Part shown: positions 1 to 6,179 of the stretch, piece after piece
How the letters are laid out: each line of letters begins with the position of its first letter
Numbering within the stretch: the stretch's first letter is position 1
Source: Hungatella sp. UBA3402
Lineage (GTDB): Bacteria; Bacillota; Clostridia; Lachnospirales; Lachnospiraceae
Assembly (NCBI GenBank): GCA_002358555.1
Contig: DEPC01000110.1
Span: 1-6,333 of the forward strand
Reading direction: 5' to 3'
Length of the DNA stretch: 6,333 nt
Notes under the pieces: generated by a model
Seen by the model: the letters and a program-made list of their open reading frames with translations, nothing else
Database searches by the model: none
Told to the model about the DNA's origin: nothing
Position numbers and translations under genes: made by a program

Positions 1-1150
1 ACTTTGACATACCCTCTCTTGCCAGCATAGTCTGCAATACCGAGGCATCTGTAATTACATCAAAGGCTGTATCCTCATACATATCATCTAACAGCTTCTC
101 AAAAGCCTCATTTATTGTATCTAAAGTCTGTTCAATCTCTATCTTTGCACCTTTAATATTATCCCCTGGAAATTCTACAAAAGCAAATTCCTGGTAGGTA
201 CTGACCAGTTTTACAGTAGTGGGAAGATAATATTCCATGAATTTTTCCAACTCATCTAATTGCTCTGGATGTTTTTTCAAAGTCTCAAACAACCGTTCCA
301 GAATGGCATCTAACCTCAGTAATTTCTCCCTCACTGGTTCTTTGGGCATAGATTCATGTAGCTTGTCCAGAATTTTTATATATTCTTCCCCCTGTCGTAT
401 TGCGATGTCCAAAGCACTCTCCTCTTTTGACTCCCTTCTCTTTTCTTCTTCCTGTCTTTGGAGCTGGGATTGCTGGGACAGCTCATACTGCCGATAGGTT
501 TCTTCATCTAACATAAGCCATGAATTCTGCTCGTCCATACGGGCATCTGGCAACATACCCATACGGATAATCTTTTGTAAGTCCTTCTTCACAAATCCCA
601 AACTCTTGCCACAGCTTCTACTTAAATCTTCTACTTTACAATAGGTTCTGCCTCTTTGTTTTAGCTCTGCGACATATTGTTTTAAACGTCCAATCCGACC
701 ATTTTGAAGAATTCCTTTCCATAACATCCCACCAAATCCAACTGCAAAAATTCCACTGAGACCTGTAAGATACCACCCCACAGGACCTGGAAGTGAAACT
801 AATGTGACAATTAGGAGGACTAAAGCAAGCATCCCAAAAATTCCCGTTCCAATGCTTCCAAATACAGTAAACAGGACACCAGAAACTTTTCCTTTCCAGT
901 TGATCCTGATTTCCAGCGGTTTTTTGAAATTTTCCGTATTTCCTACAATATTTTTTCGTCTCCATCTTATATTTTCCAGTTTATCTTTGTACTGTTCAAT
1001 CTGTTCTCTGGCTTCATCTAGAGCAACCCCCATCGTCTCTTTCACTGTCTGGTTTAACTGTCCTAGCTTCATAGATTCCAACATTTCAGAGACTACATTT
1101 TGTACCCGTTTTGCAATATCTTCCATTTCCCTTTCATTTCGACCTTCCAT
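1..1150 (-). CDS. xpaC: XpaC-family membrane protein (5-bromo-4-chloroindolyl phosphate hydrolysis family), partial at C-terminus
   Basis: The frame is open from ATG at 1150 to the window edge, giving 383 residues with no stop. The conserved C-terminal block (about residues 342-380: DTINEAFEKLL, DDMYEDTAFDV, VLQTMLAREG) is what I recognise as the XpaC family, so only a few residues are probably missing. Order of parts: a charged amphipathic N-terminus (1-85), two membrane segments (about 92-118 and 122-147), a compact helix-turn-helix or winged-helix-like segment (about 168-215, with CGKSLGFVKKDLQKIIRMG), a Gln/Glu/Arg-rich coiled coil (about 222-265) and the helical C-terminal domain. The start is set by AGGAGG ten bases upstream. 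The gene follows the CPBP gene by 27 bases with no terminator between them, so they are cotranscribed. The hydrolase name comes from an old indicator-dye phenotype and the true role is unknown. XpaC genes often neighbour telA, so a link to the envelope or to toxic-anion resistance is inference. Confidence 0.85.
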   Translation of the reverse strand, partial: MEGRNEREMEDIAKRVQNVVSEMLESMKLGQLNQTVKETMGVALDEAREQIEQYKDKLENIRWRRKNIVGNTENFKKPLEIRINWKGKVSGVLFTVFGSIGTGIFGMLALVLLIVTLVSLPGPVGWYLTGLSGIFAVGFGGMLWKGILQNGRIGRLKQYVAELKQRGRTYCKVEDLSRSCGKSLGFVKKDLQKIIRMGMLPDARMDEQNSWLMLDEETYRQYELSQQSQLQRQEEEKRRESKEESALDIAIRQGEEYIKILDKLHESMPKEPVREKLLRLDAILERLFETLKKHPEQLDELEKFMEYYLPTTVKLVSTYQEFAFVEFPGDNIKGAKIEIEQTLDTINEAFEKLLDDMYEDTAFDVITDASVLQTMLAREGMSK

Positions 1151-1160
1151 TTCTCTGTGA

Positions 1161-1166
1161 CCTCCT
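1161..1166 (-). promoter_or_regulatory. Ribosome binding site of the XpaC-family gene
   Basis: AGGAGG on the minus strand lies 10 bases before the ATG at 1150. It is a perfect anti-Shine-Dalgarno match in the short gap after the CPBP stop codon. It favours this start over the in-frame Met at residue 9. Confidence 0.85.
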
Positions 1167-1177
1167 ATGACAACCCT

Positions 1178-2179
1178 TTATAATGCGAACGAAAACAACC
1201 CAATACCACACAAAAGGAACAATATCATTCCAAAATTTCCCCATACAGCTATGCTTTTCTTTTTAGCAGAGAGATTGATAACTCCTGGCCAGAAAGATAA
1301 ATATTTCCAACAGCAAATTAAAAGAATTACTGCACAAATCACAAATCCAAACATGACCATCATATTGCTGATAGCCAAACAACTGCCCAAAAGTACATGT
1401 TTCTTTAAAATCTCTAAAAGTCCTATGGGAAGAATACTTCCACAGAAATTGATAAGTATATGGAAACTGATAGTATAACTAATCTTTCCTGTATGCAGAT
1501 ACATATAGGCAAAAATCATGCCTAATCCAAAGGCATAAAAAAACTGATAAAAATTGCCATGGGCAATTCCAAAAATCACCCCTGATACGGTCATAGCTGT
1601 CCAATGTCCAAATCCTGCAATCCTATCCAAAAGGAATTTGCGGAAAACTAATTCTTCCATAATAGGAGCTATGATTACCGCCACCACCAAGATTAGCCAA
1701 GGCTCCATAGATAAAATCATCTCTTGCACATCATTGGCAATAGGTTCTTCTTTTAAAACTCCTACTGCTGTCATAAGGACTGTTCCAATCAGATTGCCAA
1801 TATATAGAACTCCCATACTGAATATAAAAAATGCACTGATCTTTCCTATACCCCATTGTTCCCTTCCTATCTCTCCAGTAGATGGAACGAACTTCATCAA
1901 AAAGCCAGTCAAAGGAACTGCCAGAGGATACATACTCAACATTGTCAGCAACATATAAATATCTAAATTTATGGTTTCCGTCATTGCCAACTGAGACAAA
2001 ATCAAAGTTACTGCCAACTGAGACAAATAGGATACCCCTAAAAATGTAATATAGATAAGTCCAATTCGGGAGAAACTTTTTCTCACCTTTTTAATGGTTG
2101 CTTTCTCATAATCGGAATTTTGAAGTTCTCCTGTATATCTCCCCTGATACTGATTATTATTCCAATTTCCATACTCCAT
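1178..2179 (-). CDS. CPBP (Abi) family intramembrane glutamic endopeptidase
   Basis: A 333-residue polytopic membrane protein. It carries all three hallmark motifs of the CPBP/Abi (Rce1-like) family: EExxxR (E175, E176, R180), FxxxH (F203, H207) and HxxxN (H240, N244). The active-site residues are therefore intact and it is likely a functional membrane protease or processing enzyme. The N-terminus (about 1-37) is hydrophilic and Asn/Gln/Tyr-rich, followed by roughly eight hydrophobic segments (near 40-65, 74-97, 114-140, 160-174, 192-210, 213-229, 265-290 and 312-331). The start ATG is preceded by AAAAGAGG at a spacing of 11 bases, and a near-consensus promoter lies about 60 bases upstream. 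It is first in a two-gene (or longer) unit with the XpaC-family gene. In other bacteria, family members act in bacteriocin self-immunity, peptide maturation or anchoring control; nothing adjacent looks like a bacteriocin precursor, so the substrate is unknown. An in-frame 16-base direct repeat lies in the first membrane segment. Confidence 0.9.
   Translation of the reverse strand: MEYGNWNNNQYQGRYTGELQNSDYEKATIKKVRKSFSRIGLIYITFLGVSYLSQLAVTLILSQLAMTETINLDIYMLLTMLSMYPLAVPLTGFLMKFVPSTGEIGREQWGIGKISAFFIFSMGVLYIGNLIGTVLMTAVGVLKEEPIANDVQEMILSMEPWLILVVAVIIAPIMEELVFRKFLLDRIAGFGHWTAMTVSGVIFGIAHGNFYQFFYAFGLGMIFAYMYLHTGKISYTISFHILINFCGSILPIGLLEILKKHVLLGSCLAISNMMVMFGFVICAVILLICCWKYLSFWPGVINLSAKKKSIAVWGNFGMILFLLCGIGLFSFAL
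1985..2027. repeat. Two 16-base direct repeats, 27-base period, inside the CPBP gene
   Basis: TGCCAACTGAGACAAA occurs exactly at 1985-2000 and again at 2012-2027 on the plus strand. The 27-base period is nine codons, so the protein repeats LSQLA(V/M)T at residues 52-58 and 61-67, in and just after the first membrane segment. It looks like a small in-frame tandem duplication whose outer bases have diverged. Confidence 0.85.
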
Positions 2180-2240
2180 GGTCTTTGAATCCTCTTTTCT
2201 GTTATCATGAATGAAAGATATTCATCCTCTCAATACTCTT

Positions 2241-2269
2241 ATTATAACGGTATCCTTGCTATTTGTCAT
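2241..2269 (-). promoter_or_regulatory. Sigma-A-type promoter for the CPBP-XpaC unit
   Basis: On the minus strand the -35 box is ATGACA (2264-2269, five of six consensus bases) and the -10 box is a perfect TATAAT (2241-2246). The spacer is the optimal 17 bases. Transcription would start near 2234, giving a leader of about 55 bases before the CPBP start codon. The -35 box begins two bases beyond the terminator region of the upstream transporter operon. No operator-like inverted repeat overlaps it, which suggests constitutive or housekeeping expression. Confidence 0.8.
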
Positions 2270-2270
2270 G

Positions 2271-2316
2271 TAAAAAATCCCGATACAAGAGAAAGAATAC
2301 TCTTATATCGGGATTT
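2271..2316 (-). terminator. Intrinsic terminator of the carbohydrate ABC operon
   Basis: Arms 2275-2291 and 2300-2316 form a 17-pair stem around an 8-base loop. The only imperfection (2286 with 2305) is a G-U wobble when read as minus-strand RNA. On that strand the stem runs into TTTTTT (2272-2277), whereas on the plus strand it is followed by GCCC, so it works as a minus-strand terminator. It lies about 100 bases after the stop of the solute-binding protein gene and separates the two transcription units. Confidence 0.9.
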
Positions 2317-2417
2317 GCCCTGCCTTGATTGATAACCATGGTTTCTATACAGATTTTAACCAGGTAAAATAACTCGTTGTGCTAGTTAACATAACAAGAT
2401 TATTAAATGATAGAATC
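2317..2417 (-). other. AT-rich 3' untranslated stretch of the transporter operon
   Basis: About 100 bases between the binding-protein stop codon and the terminator stem, with no credible coding frame. It holds a 10-base perfect palindrome (AACCATGGTT, 2334-2343) and an imperfect AT-rich dyad (2353-2370). I see no promoter, RNA gene or recognisable regulatory element here. Confidence 0.6.
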
Positions 2418-4082
2418 TTATTTTTCATATGCTGCTATCATATCTTCTATGGATTCAATTTTATCTAATTCGTCCATCATTCTATGATATCCTAGACGAT
2501 CTAGTTCTGCTAAATACTCATCCCAGGTACTATCTACATCAATTTGTCCTAGTATTGCCTGTGTACGATAATTAGCTACATATGCCTCCAAATCACTCTT
2601 AATCTCTTGATAAATAGATTCATATTCTGTTTCATTGGCAAGATCTGCTTTATAAGGGCTGTGCTGCCACTGAAGCCATAGTCCTCCATCTTCCTTTGAC
2701 CAATATTTTCCTCCAGCTCGGAACAGTTCTTCCTCTCCTGACCATTTTGTCACCTCCTCAGTTTGACCAAACTGACTGAAGCTCCAGGTTCCTTTGTCTC
2801 CAGAATTAAGCTTGTTCAACTTCACAGGCATTTCTCCAGTTTCATCCCATTTCCAATCTACATCTTTTTCTCCAAAGAACAGACTGGCTATGATATCCTT
2901 ATCATCATTTCCAAAGATACTATAGTTAAAGAACTGCAAAATTTTAGCTAACTTTTCATCGTCTACTTCAGCATTGACAAAAAAGCGTCCATAAGCTGGT
3001 GTTGGATTAGTCATTGCCCTTACCTCACCGCCATCAGGTTTGATACCAGGAGTTACAAGAATCTTAGCATTTGGGTCCCTCTCAAGTAGAGTGAGAGGAG
3101 GTCTATCCACAGCCCAACTGTTTAAAGCATTAGTAGAGGTAATCCAGTAGCCAGAAACACCAGTATTTACCTTATCCCAACCAAGAGTTCTGTCATTGCT
3201 GATGATTTCTGGGTCAAGAAGATTTTTGCTATACATATCATGGAAGTCCTTTAAAAACTCTTTATATTCTTCCATTGCATAGCTATGTTCTGCTCTTCCA
3301 TTCACATTATTGATATCTCTAGAAAAGCCATAGGCAGAATAGAACTGCCCTACTCCATAAATTAGTTCAGAAGATACAGCACCCAATGTATCATTCTTTC
3401 CATTTCCATCAGGGTCTTTATTCACAAAGGCATCCATGATTTCTTTAAACTTGGTTAGTTCAATTCCATCATCTGCTACATAAATCCTGTCAGCAACTTG
3501 CTCTACATTGACTCCCAAATCAATCCCAAGATTCTCAATCCAGTCATATCGATAATAATCTCCTGGAAGATAATAATCTACAAACTGAAAAGTCAGACCA
3601 GCCAGATAAATAAATTCCTCCTCATTTTCTGGATTTAAGACCATTTTGTAAATCAAAGGATTCTTTTCATAATATTCGATAAGTTTGGGGCAATATTTTT
3701 CTACCATATCTCTAGGAATTGTGCGAATTAACTCCTGTTCCTGCATCCAACTTGGTGTCTTGCTCTCTGTCCACATACAATCTGGCATCTCACCAGATGC
3801 TAACAGTAAATCGATGGTATCTGTAGTTTCTGCCTTCTCCACAGTTAAATTGATGTTTAATGCATCCTCAATCATTTTTTCTATATAGGAACCGTCCTCA
3901 TAATCAGAATAACACCAATATCCAGTATAAGTAATATCATAAGTCTTATTTGGGTCAGGCTCTACAGCATCTCCACTACTTGTTCCTGAGGAAGAGGTAT
4001 TGGAACCTCCAGAACATGCGGACAACAAAATAGTTGTACATAAACTAATTGGTACCAATTTGTTTATTCTTTTATTAATCAT
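2418..4082 (-). CDS. Extracellular solute-binding lipoprotein of a carbohydrate ABC transporter (LplA/YtcQ-like)
   Basis: A 554-residue substrate-capture lipoprotein. The short positively charged N-terminus (KR at 4-5, K8) and hydrophobic core end in the lipobox LSAC, with the lipidated Cys at 23. A Ser/Gly/Thr-rich linker (24-36) then leads to the mature domain. The length of 550 or so and features such as YRYDWIENLGI (178-187) and the EF-hand-like loop DPDGNGKND (223-231, Asp/Asn at 223, 225, 227, 231) are typical of the large LplA-like family that pairs with LplB/LplC permeases, rather than the shorter MalE-type proteins. Many Trp and Tyr residues (for example 461-473) would suit sugar stacking. 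It lies 28 bases after the sialidase-like gene with no visible promoter, and a modest AAAGGAA ribosome site (4095-4101) sits 12 bases before the ATG. It is the last gene before the operon terminator. The sugar is unknown; an oligosaccharide or glycan-derived ligand is likely. Confidence 0.9.
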   Translation of the reverse strand: MINKRINKLVPISLCTTILLSACSGGSNTSSSGTSSGDAVEPDPNKTYDITYTGYWCYSDYEDGSYIEKMIEDALNINLTVEKAETTDTIDLLLASGEMPDCMWTESKTPSWMQEQELIRTIPRDMVEKYCPKLIEYYEKNPLIYKMVLNPENEEEFIYLAGLTFQFVDYYLPGDYYRYDWIENLGIDLGVNVEQVADRIYVADDGIELTKFKEIMDAFVNKDPDGNGKNDTLGAVSSELIYGVGQFYSAYGFSRDINNVNGRAEHSYAMEEYKEFLKDFHDMYSKNLLDPEIISNDRTLGWDKVNTGVSGYWITSTNALNSWAVDRPPLTLLERDPNAKILVTPGIKPDGGEVRAMTNPTPAYGRFFVNAEVDDEKLAKILQFFNYSIFGNDDKDIIASLFFGEKDVDWKWDETGEMPVKLNKLNSGDKGTWSFSQFGQTEEVTKWSGEEELFRAGGKYWSKEDGGLWLQWQHSPYKADLANETEYESIYQEIKSDLEAYVANYRTQAILGQIDVDSTWDEYLAELDRLGYHRMMDELDKIESIEDMIAAYEK

Positions 4083-4110
4083 TGTTAGTTATTGTTCCTT
4101 TCTTTGTTAA

Positions 4111-5247
4111 TTACAGATTTTCTAGCTGGCAGCGTGGTATTCTTCTAATCCTGGTTCTTGCCAGGCAGCTTCCATCTTCAGGCCCTCCCCCGTTGTAGCC
4201 AAGTAGTATAGCATCATCTAAAAAATGAATGGCACAGTAACAATATCCATGGTCTTCTTCTGTTTCAAATGCAGTTGGTTCTGAAAAAGTCTTACCATTA
4301 TCTTTGCTCACAGCAATCACATAAGGTGTTCTTCCCCCTGTAAAAATTTTCTGTCTTTTTCGTCCATTATACTCGGGAATAGGATTCCAAACTGCATAGA
4401 TCCAATCTGATTTATGGTCTCTTTTCATACTCAAAGGGCTGTTAGGACCAGTGAATCGAGATGGCTGTACTGTGGTCCATGTATTTCCATTATCTATGGA
4501 ATACATTTCATACTGTCTTCCTAGATCTGTTCTGGAAAACCCCCAAATAACTCCTGGACTAAGCTCCAATACTCCAGGTTCCTGAAGACCAGATTCACAA
4601 TTTGTTAAATAAGGCATACAACATTTTCCTTCCGAGACATTCCAGGTATTTCCGTCGTCGTCAGAATAGAAAAATATAACCTCTGAACGGCTGTCAAAAA
4701 AGGTTTCATTCCCTACCCAATTTCCCTTTTGTGCAGCATATTTTTCATTAAACCTTCCTGACCTATGACTTGCTGCTGCAATCAATATTCTTCCACTTGA
4801 AAGTCTGATAACCCGATCATTGTTGACCACAAAAAATCCATCTTGTGGAGTGCAAAGAATACGTTCCCCCCAAGTCTTTCCTCTATCACTGGAACGTCGA
4901 AGAAACATCTGTACTAATGTATGGGTAGTTCTCACTAGATAAAAAAGTCCAATATCTCCATTCTTCATTTCCAACAAGGAGAGAGACATAATATTTACTG
5001 CCTCTTCCTCCTCACAAGTCAAAATAATTCTCTGTTCTCCAAAAGACCTCCCTTGGTCTCTAGAAACTACAAGGCAGATATCTGTAGGTATCCAATCTTG
5101 CTGACCATCTCCTTTAAACTTGCTATAAACAAATATGATACTATTATCTTTCAGACTTAAAAATGCCCCTTCGCTGTTTCTTGGATTTTTCTGTTCCATT
5201 ATAGGTGGAAATTCTGCCACGATTGTTCCTAATTCCATTTGTTTCAT
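4111..5247 (-). CDS. Sialidase-superfamily protein with five Asp boxes, probably cytoplasmic
   Basis: A 378-residue protein with five Asp-box (SxDxGxTW-type) repeats: S62-F69, S119-W126, S195-W202, S250-W257 and S314-F321. Their spacing of about 55-75 residues fits a six-bladed beta-propeller of the BNR/neuraminidase type. Other blocks I associate with bacterial BNR_2 'sialidase family' proteins are NPRNSEG (21-27), QEPGVLEL (222-229) and GGRTPY (304-309). R23, one arginine of FSRTDLGR (R239 or R244) and R306 could form the carboxylate-binding triad. The classical RIP motif of GH33 sialidases is not seen; NPRNSEG occupies the equivalent N-terminal place. There is no signal peptide or membrane anchor, so it should act inside the cell on material imported by the flanking transporter. 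Its ATG is six bases after the permease stop and its ribosome site lies inside the permease gene, indicating translational coupling. It may be a sialidase, or a hydrolase or lyase for another acidic sugar; the fold call is firm and the substrate is not. Confidence 0.8.
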   Translation of the reverse strand: MKQMELGTIVAEFPPIMEQKNPRNSEGAFLSLKDNSIIFVYSKFKGDGQQDWIPTDICLVVSRDQGRSFGEQRIILTCEEEEAVNIMSLSLLEMKNGDIGLFYLVRTTHTLVQMFLRRSSDRGKTWGERILCTPQDGFFVVNNDRVIRLSSGRILIAAASHRSGRFNEKYAAQKGNWVGNETFFDSRSEVIFFYSDDDGNTWNVSEGKCCMPYLTNCESGLQEPGVLELSPGVIWGFSRTDLGRQYEMYSIDNGNTWTTVQPSRFTGPNSPLSMKRDHKSDWIYAVWNPIPEYNGRKRQKIFTGGRTPYVIAVSKDNGKTFSEPTAFETEEDHGYCYCAIHFLDDAILLGYNGGGPEDGSCLARTRIRRIPRCQLENL

Positions 5248-5253
5248 AACTTT

Positions 5254-6168
5254 CTATCCTTTCACTGCTCCAACCATAATTCCTTGGACAAAATATTTTT
5301 GTAAAAACGGATATACTGCTACAATGGGCAAAACTACTAATATGGTAGTTGCTGCTTTAATGGTATCTGGGTTACTGTCTACAAGAGCTCCCATAGCCTC
5401 CATACCTGATGAGGATGCAGCAGTAGAAGCAGTTAAGCTATCCAACATTCTTCTTAAAAGATACTGCAATGTGGTCAGATTTGCAGAACGTCTACAATAT
5501 ACCATATTGTCAAACCATGCATTCCACTGTCCTACCATCTGCCATAAAGCTACTGTTGCAATAACTGGCTTAGAAAGAGGCATAATGATGGATGTAAATA
5601 TCCTTACCTGTGATGCTCCATCAATGCTAGCAGCTTCTTCCATTCCTTTGTCAATAGAGAAAAAGTAATTCCTGATAATGATAGTATTGTAGATAGAAAA
5701 ACCTGTAGGCAAAATATATACTAAGAAATTATTCAAAAGCCCCAGGCGTTTCATATTTAAGTAAGCTGGAATCATACCTGCTGAAAAAAACATAGGAATT
5801 AAAAGTACTGCTGTAATAAACTTGCGGAAAGGCATTTCGGTTCTAGTTAGGGAATAAGCTGCCATACAGCATACGATGGCATGGACAGCAGTTCCAAGGA
5901 TAGTTCTTAACACAGATACAATAAATGCAGTAATAATTTCATTATCCTGAAAGCAGTATTTATATGCATCTAGGGTCCATACCTTTGGAAACAGGTTAAT
6001 GTGCATATAAGAAATATCCTGGGCTCTAGAAAACGAACGGACCACCACATCCCAGAAGGGAACAAATATGGTAATACAGAATGCTATCATAAAAATGACA
6101 TTACACACATCAAAGATGCGGCTTCCCATGGATTGTTTCATTTTTATTCTTTTCTCTTCTCTTTCCAT
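5254..6168 (-). CDS. Carbohydrate ABC transporter permease, LplC/YtcP-like (MalG-type)
   Basis: A 304-residue inner-membrane permease with about six membrane segments (near 21-44, 80-105, 115-138, 148-168, 200-218 and 273-296). The cytoplasmic EAA loop that contacts the ATPase is clear at 178-197: EEAASIDGA followed by IIMP, with the conserved Gly184 and Pro197. The C-terminus (KYFVQGIMVGAVKG, 291-304) matches the usual ending of MalG/LplC-type permeases (the KYF...G...GAVKG pattern), so the gene is full length. The start ATG is preceded by AAGGA at a spacing of 6 bases. It follows the first permease by 9 bases and is followed after 6 bases by the sialidase-like gene. With that first permease it would form the heterodimeric channel for the binding lipoprotein encoded downstream. 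No ATP-binding subunit is visible; related Lpl systems commonly use a shared MsmX-type ATPase encoded elsewhere. Confidence 0.93.
   Translation of the reverse strand: MEREEKRIKMKQSMGSRIFDVCNVIFMIAFCITIFVPFWDVVVRSFSRAQDISYMHINLFPKVWTLDAYKYCFQDNEIITAFIVSVLRTILGTAVHAIVCCMAAYSLTRTEMPFRKFITAVLLIPMFFSAGMIPAYLNMKRLGLLNNFLVYILPTGFSIYNTIIIRNYFFSIDKGMEEAASIDGASQVRIFTSIIMPLSKPVIATVALWQMVGQWNAWFDNMVYCRRSANLTTLQYLLRRMLDSLTASTAASSSGMEAMGALVDSNPDTIKAATTILVVLPIVAVYPFLQKYFVQGIMVGAVKG
5257..5262 (-). promoter_or_regulatory. Ribosome binding site of the sialidase-like gene, inside the permease coding end
   Basis: AAAGGA forms the last two sense codons (Lys-Gly) of the permease, directly before its TAG stop, and lies 9 bases before the ATG at 5247. 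This arrangement points to coupled translation of permease and enzyme. It also favours the ATG at 5247 over the in-frame Met at residue 4. Confidence 0.75.
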
Positions 6169-6174
6169 AGTCCA

Positions 6175-6179
6175 TCCTT
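6175..6179 (-). promoter_or_regulatory. Ribosome binding site of the second permease, overlapping the first permease's stop
   Basis: AAGGA on the minus strand shares two bases with the TAA stop of the upstream permease (6178-6180) and lies 6 bases before the ATG at 6168. This tight arrangement suggests translational coupling of the two channel subunits and supports the chosen start. Confidence 0.75.

Noticed and set aside
636..965. A 109-codon minus-strand frame rich in Cys and Trp
   Set aside because: It overlaps the XpaC-family frame in another phase, has no ribosome site or family resemblance, and has the odd composition expected of an out-of-frame reading.
1..1150. Possible frameshift or pseudogene in the left part
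   Set aside because: Codon-by-codon reading from ATG at 1150 gives one uninterrupted frame to the edge, with the conserved family C-terminus, so the gene is intact and merely cut by the window.
237..1160. Plus-strand frames at 237-497 and 804-1160
   Set aside because: Both are antisense to the XpaC-family gene, Ser/Phe-rich, without ribosome sites or recognisable domains.
1167..1958. Plus-strand frames at 1167-1478 and 1554-1958
   Set aside because: They lie antisense to the CPBP gene, whose motifs are complete; they lack ribosome sites and any family resemblance.
2334..2370. Small palindromes (AACCATGGTT and an AT-rich dyad) as possible operators
   Set aside because: They lie in the 3' untranslated stretch, away from the mapped promoter boxes, and are short enough to occur by chance.
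2396..2419. Small hairpin AAGATT...AATCTT at the binding-protein stop codon
   Set aside because: Only a 6-pair AT-rich stem with a 12-base loop and no T-tract; too weak to call a terminator or regulator when a strong one lies downstream.
2763..3888. Short plus-strand frames at 2763-2951 and 3685-3888
   Set aside because: Antisense to the solute-binding lipoprotein gene, short and without supporting signals.
5135..5668. A 177-codon plus-strand frame
   Set aside because: It spans the antisense of two well-supported genes and their junction, with no ribosome site; its apparent hydrophobicity is the complement of permease codons.
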